Shown here: positions 44,701 to 55,141 of the stretch, piece after piece
How the letters are laid out: every line of letters begins with the position of its first letter
Position numbering within the stretch: the stretch's first letter is position 1
Source: Mucilaginibacter phyllosphaerae
Lineage (GTDB): Bacteria; Bacteroidota; Bacteroidia; Sphingobacteriales; Sphingobacteriaceae
Assembly: GCF_004378255.1 (NCBI RefSeq)
Contig: NZ_SNQG01000001.1
Span: forward strand, 310,001 to 374,000
Direction of reading: 5' to 3'
Length of the DNA stretch: 64,000 nucleotides
Program-made: the position numbers and the translations under genes
Notes under the pieces: model-generated
Database searches by the model: none
The model's input: the letters and a program-made list of their open reading frames with translations, nothing else
Told to the model about the DNA's origin: nothing

Positions 44701-44950
44701 TACTGTTACTTTGCAGGTAGGTCATGCCGGGGGTACCGTTCACCTGCACCTCTACGGGCGTGGCCACGGTTTGCTCAACCGTCAAGGCATCTGCACCGGT
44801 GTAGGTACCGGTTACCTGTACGGTAGGCGGTGTAATTTCGGGATATTGCCCAATCGGGAGGCTGGAGATAGCCAGCATCCCAACAATCAGTATAACCAGC
44901 GATATTACTATTGCGGTTACCGGGCGTTTTATGAAAGTATCTGCGATCAT
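41771..44950 (-). CDS. RND efflux pump, HAE-1 family (AcrB-like)
   Basis: About 1060 residues, inner-membrane proton-driven drug exporter. It starts IADTFIKRPVTAIVISLVILIVG and has two halves, each with a six-helix block. TLFGFVLAIGIVVDDAIVVVEAVQ carries the proton-relay acidic pair in helix 4, and GLAAKNAILIVEFA is the second-half equivalent with the Lys. PIGQYPEITPPTVQVTGTYTGADA is the porter domain start. ATG 44950 is preferred; 44995 adds a short non-conserved tail. Third gene of the tolC-acrA-acrB-like order. No TetR repressor adjoins. Confidence 0.95.
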   Translation of the reverse strand: MIADTFIKRPVTAIVISLVILIVGMLAISSLPIGQYPEITPPTVQVTGTYTGADALTVEQTVATPVEVQVNGTPGMTYLQSNSTGNGAMSMTVNFEVGTDINNAALDVQNRVGIALPTLPQEVQRLGMIVRKRNPSILMLVAMYSPKGTHDVTFTDNYTNVFIKDALLRTKGVGDVFTRADDFSMRIWLKPDKLAALNMTSADVTAALTEQNAQVAAGTVGATPQMKGQTFEYSVLVKGRLTDKSEFENIVVKTMPQTGAVVHLKDIARVELGKFNYSGNSFVDGKRASYLLIYQAPGSNAIETADNVVATMNELKRSFPKDIDFVVPFESVTVVKVSLHEVIETLVIALFLVIVVVFLFLQNWRTTLIPVLAIPVSIVGTFIFFIPLGFTINTLTLFGFVLAIGIVVDDAIVVVEAVQHYMDEKGMSPKEATEHAMRDISAPVIAIALILAAVFVPVGFVPGIVGRLYQQFAITIAISVLISAFVALSLTPALCTILLRPHKIDEKSTGLNKLFYKFNQWFDRVTGRYRNAVDKGIKHSKFVIVILVCIILGTVLLFRAKPSGFLPLEDEGRIYVTYDLPEGSSTERTVAVLHEMMTVLDSVPAINHYAALGGLNAVNFATKSNSATIFVQLKPWDEREDKQDQLNGVIATLQGKLARFKEASVVVISPPAIPGLGNTGGFSFILQEKEAGGDIKNFEKVLNTFVAAVNKRPEIAKAFTFFGAHTPAYQLTIDREKAKKLGVKISDVNNALQTYMGSAYVNDFTVYGRNFRVVAQADTNYRTNIQNIGQYFVRNDAGAMVPLSTLTSYKVIENAPLISHYNLFRSAEINGGTKPGYSSGDAITALKEVAAQTLPQGYGYEFSGLSREELLSGSKTIYIFALSIGFVFLFLAALYESWSVPFSVLLAVPLGAFGAILFLWFKPGLTNNVYAQIGLITLIGLAAKNAILIVEFAKERVDRGMNLEKATLEAVRLRLRPIVMTSMAFILGVLPLVIASGAGAQARQTIGWTVFGGMLAATSLAIFIVPVLYYIITKFAYGDAKLAEMEKNYKPDPEVDPET

Positions 44951-45018
44951 TATTGATATATCTTTTTGCTTAAATAAATCTGAGGCAAGCCTCATTTATA
45001 GCTGTAATAAAACCGGTA

Positions 45019-46167
45019 TTATTTTGCCGGGGCAGCAGCACCACCCTTAGCATCCGGCGAACCTGCACCGGCCGGCGGGCCAAGCGTAATTTTACCGCCA
45101 TCGCGCAAGCGCTGAAAACCTTCTGTAATCACTTTTTCGCCGGGTTTAATACCTTCCATTATCACCACGTTGCTTTGTATGCGCGGGCCTAATTTTACTT
45201 TACGCTGCTGTGCGGTGGTATCTTGCGATACGAATACAAAAAACTCGCCCATTTGCTCGGTTACGGCTTTGTACGGAATCTGCACACGGTCGCCCGAGTC
45301 ATCGTTCAGCACCTGCAATACACAGCTCATGCCATCCTTCAATTCATCTTTACTGTTAGGGAACTGGATCCTTACCCGGATGGTACCGGTCTGGTCGTTC
45401 ACGCCGCGGTCAATAGCAAACACCTTTCCGGGTTTGTTATAAGTTGTGCCATCGGCAGTTTGCAGTAAAAAGGTAGTATCGGTGCTTGCTTTCTGCAGCT
45501 TATAAAAACGGTTAATATCCTGCTCGTTAATAACCACATCAACGCCAATTGGGTTACCGCTTGATATGGTGTTTAGCAAAGTAGTACCGGGCGATACCTG
45601 TGCGCCCAGCTTAACCTGCGAAATACCAATGCGGCCCGTAAACGGCGCCCTGATGGTGGCATAAGAAAGATCTGTAGCGGCAGATGTAACACCTGCCTGT
45701 GCAACAGCAACCTGGCTGCGGCTGGTTTCAAAGGCTGCGGTGGCCTGGTCAACCGTTTGGCGGGCAACCGCATCATTTTTCAACAGCATGTTGTAACGGT
45801 CGATATCCTTTTGCGCCTTGCTTAAATTTGCCCTGGCACTTAGCAGGTTTGCTTTGGCCTGCTCATAAGCTGCCACATATTTGCGCCTGTCTATCTCATA
45901 TAAGGGAGTACCTTTGGTAACCACATCCCCTTCCTTAAAAAATATCCCGGTAATAAAGCCGGCCACCTGGCTGCGCAGTTCCACCGAATTTAAAGCAGTA
46001 ACCGTTCCCTGGTATTTATCATAATACAAAGCATCAGATTTTTTTGCCTCTACAACATTTACAGGGGTTGCCGGCGGGGCTGCATCTTGCTTTTTATCTT
46101 TGTTACCGCATGACGTTATGATGAGTAGGGCCATGGCAGCAATGCAGTAGGTATATCTATTTTTCAT
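45019..46167 (-). CDS. RND efflux periplasmic adaptor (AcrA-like lipoprotein)
   Basis: 382 residues, lipoprotein signal ending LLIITSC. Order: barrel-sandwich lipoyl strands (VELRSQVAGFITGIFFKEGDVV), a coiled-coil hairpin (about 100-160, NLLSARANLSKAQKDIDRY), the second lipoyl half (YATIRAPFTGRIG) and beta-barrel and membrane-proximal domains (ITEGFQRLRDGG). It joins pump and outer-membrane channel. It lies 23 bases before the pump gene (from 44995) and 55 after the TolC-type gene. Confidence 0.93.
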   Translation of the reverse strand: MKNRYTYCIAAMALLIITSCGNKDKKQDAAPPATPVNVVEAKKSDALYYDKYQGTVTALNSVELRSQVAGFITGIFFKEGDVVTKGTPLYEIDRRKYVAAYEQAKANLLSARANLSKAQKDIDRYNMLLKNDAVARQTVDQATAAFETSRSQVAVAQAGVTSAATDLSYATIRAPFTGRIGISQVKLGAQVSPGTTLLNTISSGNPIGVDVVINEQDINRFYKLQKASTDTTFLLQTADGTTYNKPGKVFAIDRGVNDQTGTIRVRIQFPNSKDELKDGMSCVLQVLNDDSGDRVQIPYKAVTEQMGEFFVFVSQDTTAQQRKVKLGPRIQSNVVIMEGIKPGEKVITEGFQRLRDGGKITLGPPAGAGSPDAKGGAAAPAK

Positions 46168-46222
46168 TATTATAAGTTGTCGTGTTTGTTGTTGCTATAT
46201 TTTATCGGCTGTTATACTAAGG

Positions 46223-47599
46223 TTATTCGGGTTGCAGTGTACCTAATGATCTTTGCAGATCTATTTTGCTGGATAACAGCTGAAACAAGGCATTGTAATA
46301 GTTCAGTTCGGCGGTACGCAGGTCGGCTTGTGCTACAATTACATCCAGGTAGGTTTTAATCCCCTCGCGGTACTGCAGATCAACCACCTTATATACATCC
46401 TTTGCCAGCTGCACATTCTCGTTAAGCGTTTGCCAGTTATAGTAATTGCTTTTATAATTGGCAAGCGCCTGGCTGTATTCGGTATTAATAGCGTTGCGGC
46501 TGTTCACCAGGTCAAGGTCATTCCGCTGCACCTGCAAACGCGCCTTGGCCAGGTTTTGCAAACGCTTGCCCCCCGTAAATATCGGGATGGATAAAGACAA
46601 GCCCGCAAATGATGTTGGGTAAGAATTATCATACAGCTTAGAAAAATTATCGTTAAAATAAGCCAGGCTGTAACCGCCCACTGCCGATACCGATGGCAAA
46701 AAGCTCCATTTATAATAAGATACATTTACATTCAGCAGGTTTTTCTGCGTTTCCAGCAACCGGTATTCAATGCGGTTGGTATAGTTAAGCATCTGGTTGG
46801 TATCTATCAGCGCCTCGGTTTGTAAACGGGCAGAATCATATGCCAGCTGTATCCCTTTAGCCGGGTTTAAGCCCATTACCTGTTTTAGATAGGCCGATTT
46901 GCTTTTAATGGCTTCCTGCGTTTGCTTTTGCGATGCCAGTGAATTATTGAGGGCGATGGTAGCTTGTTTGTAATCGGTTTTATCAACCACACCTGCCTGG
47001 TAACGCGAGTAGGCATCCTTTAAACTGCGGCGCAGCCTTACAATATCCTCCTTTATAATATCCAGCTGGCGTTGCGATAACAATACATCATAAAAAGCTT
47101 TGCTTACATCGGTCACCACATCTATCTTGCTGCTTTCGGTATTTTGCCTGTAATATTGCCTTGAATACCTGGAAGCGCGCGATGCCTGCAAAACCTCATT
47201 ATTATATAAAACCTGGCTTGCCTGCGCACCAATGGTTGATACATTATGCGCAATAGCTAAGTTTTGCTGTGTTGTACCGGTACCGGTGCCTGTACCCGTA
47301 CCGGTGCCTGTGCCGCCTGTACCGGCAGCAATTTGGGCAGGCCTTTGAAAATAGTGCTGATACTGGCCGGTGGTACCAATTTGCGGCAACCAGGCCGACA
47401 GGCTGATCTTGATATCACGCTCGTTGATCTGCTCATCAATATTGGCCTGCCTTAAAAGCGGCTGATTGCGTAAAGCAAAATCAATACTTTGTTTTAAGGT
47501 AACTACAACAGCGGCTGTATCCGGGGTGGTTTGGGCAAATAGTACAAGCGGAGAAAAAAAGAGTATATTAGATACAAATAAATAGCGTAATTTTTTCAT
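46223..47599 (-). CDS. TolC-family outer-membrane efflux channel
   Basis: About 458 residues with a signal peptide (FVSNILFFSPLVLFAQ). Two repeats of the outer-membrane efflux protein fold with long coiled coils (KAFYDVLLSQRQLDIIKEDIVRLRRSLKDA and the last 120 residues, ending LDVIVAQADLRTAELNYYNALFQLLSSKIDLQRSLG). A surface loop near residue 85 has a Gly-Thr repeat encoded by hexamers at 47274-47315. ATG 47599 is chosen because the signal begins there. First gene of the tripartite pump operon. Confidence 0.9.
   Translation of the reverse strand: MKKLRYLFVSNILFFSPLVLFAQTTPDTAAVVVTLKQSIDFALRNQPLLRQANIDEQINERDIKISLSAWLPQIGTTGQYQHYFQRPAQIAAGTGGTGTGTGTGTGTGTTQQNLAIAHNVSTIGAQASQVLYNNEVLQASRASRYSRQYYRQNTESSKIDVVTDVSKAFYDVLLSQRQLDIIKEDIVRLRRSLKDAYSRYQAGVVDKTDYKQATIALNNSLASQKQTQEAIKSKSAYLKQVMGLNPAKGIQLAYDSARLQTEALIDTNQMLNYTNRIEYRLLETQKNLLNVNVSYYKWSFLPSVSAVGGYSLAYFNDNFSKLYDNSYPTSFAGLSLSIPIFTGGKRLQNLAKARLQVQRNDLDLVNSRNAINTEYSQALANYKSNYYNWQTLNENVQLAKDVYKVVDLQYREGIKTYLDVIVAQADLRTAELNYYNALFQLLSSKIDLQRSLGTLQPE
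47274..47315. repeat. Seven hexanucleotide repeats inside the TolC-type gene
   Basis: GTACCG, GTACCG, GTGCCT, GTACCC, GTACCG, GTGCCT, GTGCCG run on without breaks. On the minus strand they give alternating Gly-Thr residues. Six-base units keep the frame, so loop length could vary between strains. The gap after the gene (47600-47945, about 346 bases) is AT-rich and shows no gene or clear hairpin. Confidence 0.85.
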
Positions 47600-47945
47600 A
47601 AAAGCTGAGATGCGAACTTTAAAAACCAAAATCTGCCAGAAAAGTTCTGTAAATTTTGGGTATAATTAACAGGGAATGCGAATATGAGGGTAATTGATTT
47701 TATTAAAAATAAGACAACAGGAATTTTACCTAATTAGGAGATTTAGATGATAAATGGCACACTTTTTCAACATTTTATAACAAAATGTAAAATAGTGATA
47801 GCAATTAAATAAAAAATTTAATTAATTTGCCTGATGGAAGTATATTAACATACTATTAATGCGGTGTGTAAAAAAATTACATTCACCATGCAAGTTATAA
47901 GCTTATTCATGGTATTTTTACAAAAAATTTAAGCAGTGTTTATAA

Positions 47946-49160
<1,215 letters not shown>

Positions 49161-49221
49161 GCCCATAAAAATATAGCGGTACCACACCTGCATGGTACCG
49201 CTATTAACCTACCCCCCACAA

Positions 49222-50340
49222 ATGAAAAAAATTTTACCGGTACAGTCAAAAAAAGAACTTGCATCTTTTATCGATTTCCCGCACGACCTGTATAAAAACG
49301 ACCCCAACTACGTACCCGAATTATTTATTGCACAAAAGGACCTGTTAACTACACACCCTTTTCATAAACATTCGTCGCTGCAAACGTTTTTAGCTTACGA
49401 CGGCGATAAAATTGTTGGCCGTATTGCTGCCATTTATAATACCAATCACAATACATTCAATAATGCCAATGATGGCTTTTTTGGTTTTTTTGATGTTATA
49501 AACGATCAGGAAACGGCTAATCTGCTTATTGATACTGCCACTAAATGGGTTAAGGAAAAAGGCGCAAAAAACATTATCGGCCCGGTAAATCCGTCAACCA
49601 ATGAAACCTGCGGGCTGCTTGTAAAGGGTTTTGACAAGCCGCCTGTGGTAATGATGACCTACAACCCCGAGTACTACGTTACCCTGCTGGAGACTGCCGG
49701 CTTTAAAAAACAAACCGACCTGCTGGCCTGGTACTGGGATGGCGCAAACTATAACGACAAATCTCTTAAAATGCTGGATATGCTGCAGGAGCGTTTAAAA
49801 CGCAACAGTAATGTAGTTATCCGTAAAATAAACCTGAAGAACTTTAAGCAGGAAGCCGATGCGCTGCGCGATGTATATAACAAGGCCTGGGATAAAAACC
49901 TGGGGTTCTTCCCGATGACCAACGAGGAATTTGACTATACCGCCAAAGACCTTAAAATGATACTCGACCCCGATTTTGCCCTGGTAGCAGAGCAGGATGG
50001 TAAGATTGTTGGCTTTGGTGTTGCCATACCGGATATTAACCAGATTCTTAAAACTATTAAAAAAGGCCGTTTACTGCCTACAGGCATCTTTAAATTATTA
50101 CTCAACAAAAAGAAGATCACCGGTATCCGCATTATGCTTTTAGGTGTAATAGACGGCTATCGCAAATTGGGTATCGAGGCATCTTTATATGGCAGTATTA
50201 TTAAGGAGTACAGGCGCAAAGGCTTAAAATACGCCGAAGCATCATGGACACTGGAAAATAACGACATGGTGAACCGTGCCATCGAAGCCATTGGCGGCGA
50301 TCAGTATAAAACCTACAGGATCTACGAGAAGGCCATATAA
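49222..50340 (+). CDS. GNAT-like acyltransferase, candidate ceramide synthase
   Basis: About 372 residues. It has an N-terminal conserved block (FIDFPHDLYKNDPNYVPEL), a first GNAT-like half (YDGDKIVGRIAAIYN, GFFGFFDVINDQETANLL) and a second half with LVAEQDGKIVGFGVAIPDI and IDGYRKLGIEASLYGSII. This shape is widespread in bacteria, usually labelled GNAT or hypothetical. It lies 31 to 61 bases after spt. A GNAT-type protein next to SPT carries out sphinganine N-acylation in some bacteria, so that role is inferred here from context. ATG 49222 preferred over ATG 49192. Confidence 0.7.
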   Translation: MKKILPVQSKKELASFIDFPHDLYKNDPNYVPELFIAQKDLLTTHPFHKHSSLQTFLAYDGDKIVGRIAAIYNTNHNTFNNANDGFFGFFDVINDQETANLLIDTATKWVKEKGAKNIIGPVNPSTNETCGLLVKGFDKPPVVMMTYNPEYYVTLLETAGFKKQTDLLAWYWDGANYNDKSLKMLDMLQERLKRNSNVVIRKINLKNFKQEADALRDVYNKAWDKNLGFFPMTNEEFDYTAKDLKMILDPDFALVAEQDGKIVGFGVAIPDINQILKTIKKGRLLPTGIFKLLLNKKKITGIRIMLLGVIDGYRKLGIEASLYGSIIKEYRRKGLKYAEASWTLENNDMVNRAIEAIGGDQYKTYRIYEKAI

Positions 50341-50566
50341 AATCAGCCAATCTTCATTTACCTGTAATCTTTACAGAATTATAAATTTCCAACCAAAAAT
50401 TTATATTCTTTTGCCACGCCGTTAAAGTATCCCCTATTGCTTTAATGGCACTGTAATATTAGTACACGTGAGCGATCACTACCCTATAAAAAGCAACAAT
50501 AAACCAATACTATCACTAACCATTATGCGTTGTGGTAGCTGCATTATCCTTAAAAACTACAACTAA

Positions 50567-51889
50567 ATGAAAATTAACATTAAACCTGCAGAAGGTAAAT
50601 TAGGTATTTTAATACCCGGTTTAGGCGCAGTGGCTACTACACTTATTGCCGGTGTTGAAGCTGTAAAAAAAGGCATCTCTCAGCCTATAGGCTCATTAAC
50701 ACAAATGGGCAGCATCCGTTTAGGTAAACGCACGGAAGCCCGCCACCCCAAAATTAAAGATTTTGTACCCCTGGCCAATCTTAACGATGTTGTTTTTGGC
50801 GGCTGGGATGTGTATGAAGATAACGTTTACCAGGCAGCTGTAAATGCAAAAGTGCTGGAGCGCGACCTGTTAGATGCTGTTAAAGATGGTTTGGAAGCAA
50901 TTGTACCGATGAAGGCAGCATTTGATAAAAACTATGCCAAAAACCTGGATGGTACCCACGTTAAAACCGGCACCCGTTTTGAACTTGCACAGCAGGTGAT
51001 GGAAGATATTCAAAACTTCCAGAAAGATAACGGGCTCGACCGCGTTGTTTTAGTATGGTGCGGTTCTACCGAGGTTTACTTCGAGGGCTCAGAGATTCAC
51101 CAAACACTTGCTGCTTTTGAGCAGGCCCTTAAAGATGATGATAAACGTATAGCGCCAAGCATGATCTATGCTTACGCTGCTTTAAAACTGGGCGTGCCAT
51201 TCGCTAACGGCGCCCCTAACCTAACGGTTGATATCCCGGCCATGATAGAATTGGCTAAGATCACCAAAACCCCAATTGCAGGTAAAGATTTTAAAACAGG
51301 GCAAACTTTAATGAAAACCGTACTGGCACCAGGCCTTGCAGCCCGCTCGTTAGGTGTACACGGCTGGTTCTCTACTAATATTTTGGGTAACCGCGATGGC
51401 TTGGTATTAGATGATCCGGATAACTTTAAAACTAAAGAAGTTTCAAAACTGGGTGTATTAGAAGATATTTTACGCCCTGAAGATAACCCGGAACTTTATG
51501 GTGAGATCTTCCACAAGATCCGCATCAACTATTACCCTCCGCATGGCGATAATAAGGAAAGCTGGGACAACATCGACATTTTTGGCTGGTTAGGCTATAA
51601 AATGCAGATCAAGATCAACTTTCTTTGCCGCGACTCTATCCTGGCAGCACCTATCGCCTTAGATTTAGCTTTATTTTGCGATATGGCTAAACGCGCCAAC
51701 ATGAGCGGCATCCAGGAGTGGTTGTCCTTCTACCTTAAATCGCCGCAAACCGCGCCGGGTTTACATGCCGAGAATGACATCTTTAAACAGCTGATCAAAC
51801 TTGAAAACACCCTACGCTACCTGATGGGCGAAGACCTGATCACCCACCTGGGCCTTGATTATTACGACGATATGTTTGCAGGTAACTAA
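50567..51889 (+). CDS. ino1: myo-Inositol-1-phosphate synthase
   Basis: 440 residues; converts glucose 6-phosphate to myo-inositol 3-phosphate with NAD. Motifs: GKLGILIPGLGAVATTLIAG (NAD loop), GGWDVYEDNVYQAA, VLVWCGSTEV, GVPFANGAPNLTVDIPA, AGKDFKTGQTLMKT, NILGNRDGLVLDDP and FKTKEVSKLGVLEDIL with the catalytic lysines. This is the prokaryotic type (about 360-440 residues). Beside spt and a CDP-alcohol transferase it would supply inositol for lipids. A long AT-rich gap (226 bases) precedes it, so it may have its own promoter. Confidence 0.95.
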   Translation: MKINIKPAEGKLGILIPGLGAVATTLIAGVEAVKKGISQPIGSLTQMGSIRLGKRTEARHPKIKDFVPLANLNDVVFGGWDVYEDNVYQAAVNAKVLERDLLDAVKDGLEAIVPMKAAFDKNYAKNLDGTHVKTGTRFELAQQVMEDIQNFQKDNGLDRVVLVWCGSTEVYFEGSEIHQTLAAFEQALKDDDKRIAPSMIYAYAALKLGVPFANGAPNLTVDIPAMIELAKITKTPIAGKDFKTGQTLMKTVLAPGLAARSLGVHGWFSTNILGNRDGLVLDDPDNFKTKEVSKLGVLEDILRPEDNPELYGEIFHKIRINYYPPHGDNKESWDNIDIFGWLGYKMQIKINFLCRDSILAAPIALDLALFCDMAKRANMSGIQEWLSFYLKSPQTAPGLHAENDIFKQLIKLENTLRYLMGEDLITHLGLDYYDDMFAGN

Positions 51890-51907
51890 TAACATAAATA
51901 ATAACTG

Positions 51908-51945
51908 ATAAACCGGTTATTGCCTTATGGCGGTAACCGGTTTAT
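51908..51945 (+). terminator. Hairpin terminator after ino1
   Basis: ATAAACCGGTTA (51908-51919) pairs with TAACCGGTTTAT (51934-51945), 12 bases perfect with a 14-base loop, then TTATTATAAGG. It suggests ino1 is at least partly a separate transcript. Confidence 0.7.
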
Positions 51946-52175
51946 TTATTATAAGGAAATTAGCTTTAAAATAACGATATTCGCGACCAAAACAAAAAGC
52001 CCTTCCCCGGGGGTTTATTTTTGTTTTAGTTGAATACTTAGCCGGTATTTTTTACGTAGATAGTAACAAATAATTTTTTATACCGTCTACTTAAAGGTTA
52101 AAATATGGCGGTATAAACCCGATCTTACGGCTGGATCAGGAACATTTTAAGCCGGACAAATATTAAAAAACATGA

Positions 52176-52550
52176 ATGGCAACATTTGTTAAGGCGCAGG
52201 CATCTTCATTCATAGCATCCTTATTTGACTTTTTGACCACAATAGTCTGTAAGGAATTTTTTTATCTTTGGTACGTTACAGCAAGCTTAATCGGTACCAT
52301 TGTTGGCGGCCTTACTAACTTTGCATTAGGCAGGGTTTGGGTATTTAAAAAGCGTAAAGAAAAAACCATCCCGGTGCAGGCCATCAAATATATGCTGGTT
52401 TGGGGAGGTAATTTGGCGCTAAATACAGGCGGTGTTTTTGTAGTTACCCACTTTTTAAAGCTGGATTACAAAATCTCGAAGGTACTGGTATCATTTATAG
52501 TGGGGATCACTTACAATTATTTCCTGCAAAAAAAGTTTGTTTTTGCATAA
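52176..52550 (+). CDS. GtrA family membrane protein
   Basis: 124 residues with four hydrophobic helices: QASSFIASLFDFLTTIVC, YVTASLIGTIVGGLTNFALG, YMLVWGGNLALNTGGVFVV and VLVSFIVGITYNYFLQKKFVF. The N-F-x-L-G-R-x-W-V-F and N-Y-x-x-x-K-x-F-V-F blocks are typical of GtrA, a family linked to flipping of polyprenyl-linked sugars. Between ino1 and the DUF5686 gene it may serve lipid or glycan translocation; that is inferred. Confidence 0.85.
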   Translation: MATFVKAQASSFIASLFDFLTTIVCKEFFYLWYVTASLIGTIVGGLTNFALGRVWVFKKRKEKTIPVQAIKYMLVWGGNLALNTGGVFVVTHFLKLDYKISKVLVSFIVGITYNYFLQKKFVFA

Positions 52551-52563
52551 TATCATCAGGTTA

Positions 52564-55113
52564 ATGAATTTTAGATACACGTATAAGTTTTTATTTCTTA
52601 TACTTTTTTTATTGATAAAGGTTGCTGTATCGGCACAAACCACTGTTGTAAGCGGCAAGGTTACCGATGGTGGTAATAAAAACGGCCTTCCCTTTGTTTC
52701 GGTATCTTTTGTGGGCAGTACCATTGGCGCCAGCACCGATAACCAGGGCAATTATACCATTCGCACCACACAGCCTTATAACAAGATCAAGGTAAGCTAC
52801 CTGGGCTTTAAAGATGCTACTTATAATGTGTTGCCCGGCAAACAGCAGGTAATCAATATCCGGATGATACCCACCGCTACCTCCCTTAACGAGGTGAGCA
52901 TCAAAACCACAAAAAAAACAAAGTATGTAAACGATAACCCCGCAGTGGCCCTGATACGCAAGGTTATCGAAAACCGGGACAAGAACCGCCCCGAGGCCTA
53001 CAATTATGTGGAATATAAGGAGTACGATAAGATGCAGTTCTCGCTCAGTAATATATCTGATAAAGTGAAAGAGCGGAGGCTTTTCCGGAAGTACAAATTT
53101 ATTTTCGAGAATAAGGACAGTACAACCTATGCAGGTAAAACTTTACTGCCCATCTATCTTAAAGAAAAACTTTCGCAGGTTTATTACCGTAAAGATCCGG
53201 AAGTTACCCGCAACGTCACCCTCGGAGAAAAATCGGTTGATTTTGGGCCGGGTTTTGATACCGAAGGTGTGGGCGAATATTTCAAACACCTGTATGCCAA
53301 AGTTGATATTTATGATAACAGCATATTGCTTTTGGGCCGCCAGTTTTTAAGCCCGATATCCAACAGCGCCCCAACCTTTTATAAATATTTTATTACAGAC
53401 ACCGTTACGCTTGATAACGGCAAAAAACTGGTGCAGTTAAGCTTTACGCCGCGCAATACCAACGATGTACTTTTTGAAGGCGAGATCTTTATCACGCTGG
53501 ATGGTAACTACGCCGTGCAAAAAGATGCGCTCGATATCAACAAAAACATCAACGTAAACTTTGTGCGCAGCATGCACGTAGATCAGGATTTTGAACTAAA
53601 CCCTGATGGCCGCTATCATTTAAGCCGCAGCAATACCTTTGCCGATTTTGGGATAACCGCTAAACGCAAAAGCGGCTTGTTTGGCAACAGGACGCTTATA
53701 CGGCGTAACTATATGGTTAACCAGCCCCACCAGGATACCCTGTACAAAACCAGGCCCGAACTGGAGGATGAAGAGCTGCGCAACCGCCCGGATAGCTTTT
53801 GGGCCCAGAACCGCCCGGATACGCTTACCACAGCCGAATCTAAAGTTTATAAAAATATTGACAGCCTGGTACACATGCCATCCTTCAGGCGTACGGCAGA
53901 TATTATCAATCTGCTTTTTGCCGGTTTTAAAAACTTCGGCAAGTTTGAGATAGGCCCTGCAAGTACCTTTTACAGTTTTAACCCGGTTGAGGGTTTAAGG
54001 CTGCGCGTGGGTGGCCGCACCACGGCCGACTTTAGTAAACGCATCTTCTTTGAATCTTATGGCGCATACGGTTTTAAAGACGAGCGCTGGAAGTATTTTT
54101 TTGCTACAACCTACTCCTTTAACAATAAAAGTATTTATAGGTTTCCGCAGCATTATATCCGTGCAAGCTTTCAGCGCGATACCAAAATACCCGGGCAGGA
54201 ACTGGCCTTTATTCAGGAAGATAACTTTTTGTTATCCTTTAAACGTGGCAGAAACGATAAATATCTGTACAACGACTCGTACCGGATAGATTACGTAAGC
54301 GAATTTGAAAACCACTTTTCGTATAAACTGGGGCTAAAAAAGTTAACCCAAACGCCGGCCGGCAGCTTGTACCCGTTCATCAATACCGATAACAGCAACA
54401 TATTTCAGCACTTAACCACTACCGAGGCCAGCGCAGGTGTACGTTACGCACCAAACGAACAGTATTACCAGGGTAAACTGTTCCGCACGCCCATCATCAA
54501 CCAGTATCCTATCGTATCGTTAGATTTTACGATGGGCATCAAAAATGCACTGGGGGGCGAGTACGGTTATCAAAAACTTGATTTTCGGGGCGATAAACGC
54601 TTTTACATCGCGCCGTTCGGTTTCTCTGATGTGGTTATCGAGGCATCAAAAACATTTGGCCAGGTGCCCTATCCTTTATTGAACATACACCGCGCCAACC
54701 AAACCTTTGCCTACGTAATAGATTCTTATAACCTGATGAACTTTTTGGAGTTTGTGAGCGATCACTCCGTAAGTATCAATATCGATCAGCACTTCGGCGG
54801 TTTCTTTTTCAACAAGATCCCGTTGTTTAAAAAATTAAAATGGCGCGAAACCGCCTCCTTTAAGATGCTTTACGGCGGCTTAAGCGAGCGCAACACGCCA
54901 TCTATTCACCCCAACCTGTATCAGTTCCCGGTTGATGAGAATGGCGCACCCATTACTTATGCCCTGGGCAAAACACCGTATATGGAAGGAAGTGTGGGTA
55001 TCGAAAACATTTTTAAATTCATCAGGGTTGATGCGGTTAAAAGGTTTACATATCTGGACCATCCCGGCATTGCCGATTGGGGCATACGTGTAAAGATTAA
55101 GTTTGATTTTTAA
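52564..55113 (+). CDS. DUF5686 outer-membrane protein with carboxypeptidase-like regulatory domain
   Basis: About 849 residues with a signal peptide (FLILFLLIKVAVSAQ). Residues 20-110 form the CarboxypepD_reg-like beta-sandwich seen at the start of SusC-like proteins (VVSGKVTDGGNKNGLPFVSVSF, GNYTIRTTQPYNKIKVSYLGF). The rest is DUF5686, a beta-barrel-like region ending in an aromatic strand (DWGIRVKIKFDF), typical of outer-membrane insertion. Function unknown. ATG 52564 starts the signal peptide; the upstream start at 52537 overlaps gtrA. Confidence 0.85.
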   Translation: MNFRYTYKFLFLILFLLIKVAVSAQTTVVSGKVTDGGNKNGLPFVSVSFVGSTIGASTDNQGNYTIRTTQPYNKIKVSYLGFKDATYNVLPGKQQVINIRMIPTATSLNEVSIKTTKKTKYVNDNPAVALIRKVIENRDKNRPEAYNYVEYKEYDKMQFSLSNISDKVKERRLFRKYKFIFENKDSTTYAGKTLLPIYLKEKLSQVYYRKDPEVTRNVTLGEKSVDFGPGFDTEGVGEYFKHLYAKVDIYDNSILLLGRQFLSPISNSAPTFYKYFITDTVTLDNGKKLVQLSFTPRNTNDVLFEGEIFITLDGNYAVQKDALDINKNINVNFVRSMHVDQDFELNPDGRYHLSRSNTFADFGITAKRKSGLFGNRTLIRRNYMVNQPHQDTLYKTRPELEDEELRNRPDSFWAQNRPDTLTTAESKVYKNIDSLVHMPSFRRTADIINLLFAGFKNFGKFEIGPASTFYSFNPVEGLRLRVGGRTTADFSKRIFFESYGAYGFKDERWKYFFATTYSFNNKSIYRFPQHYIRASFQRDTKIPGQELAFIQEDNFLLSFKRGRNDKYLYNDSYRIDYVSEFENHFSYKLGLKKLTQTPAGSLYPFINTDNSNIFQHLTTTEASAGVRYAPNEQYYQGKLFRTPIINQYPIVSLDFTMGIKNALGGEYGYQKLDFRGDKRFYIAPFGFSDVVIEASKTFGQVPYPLLNIHRANQTFAYVIDSYNLMNFLEFVSDHSVSINIDQHFGGFFFNKIPLFKKLKWRETASFKMLYGGLSERNTPSIHPNLYQFPVDENGAPITYALGKTPYMEGSVGIENIFKFIRVDAVKRFTYLDHPGIADWGIRVKIKFDF

Positions 55114-55141
55114 TATTTTTTTTAATTATTTTTATAATAAA

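Noticed and set aside
53620..53874. Antisense open frame within the DUF5686 gene
   Set aside because: Shadow frame only; the plus-strand gene is intact across it.
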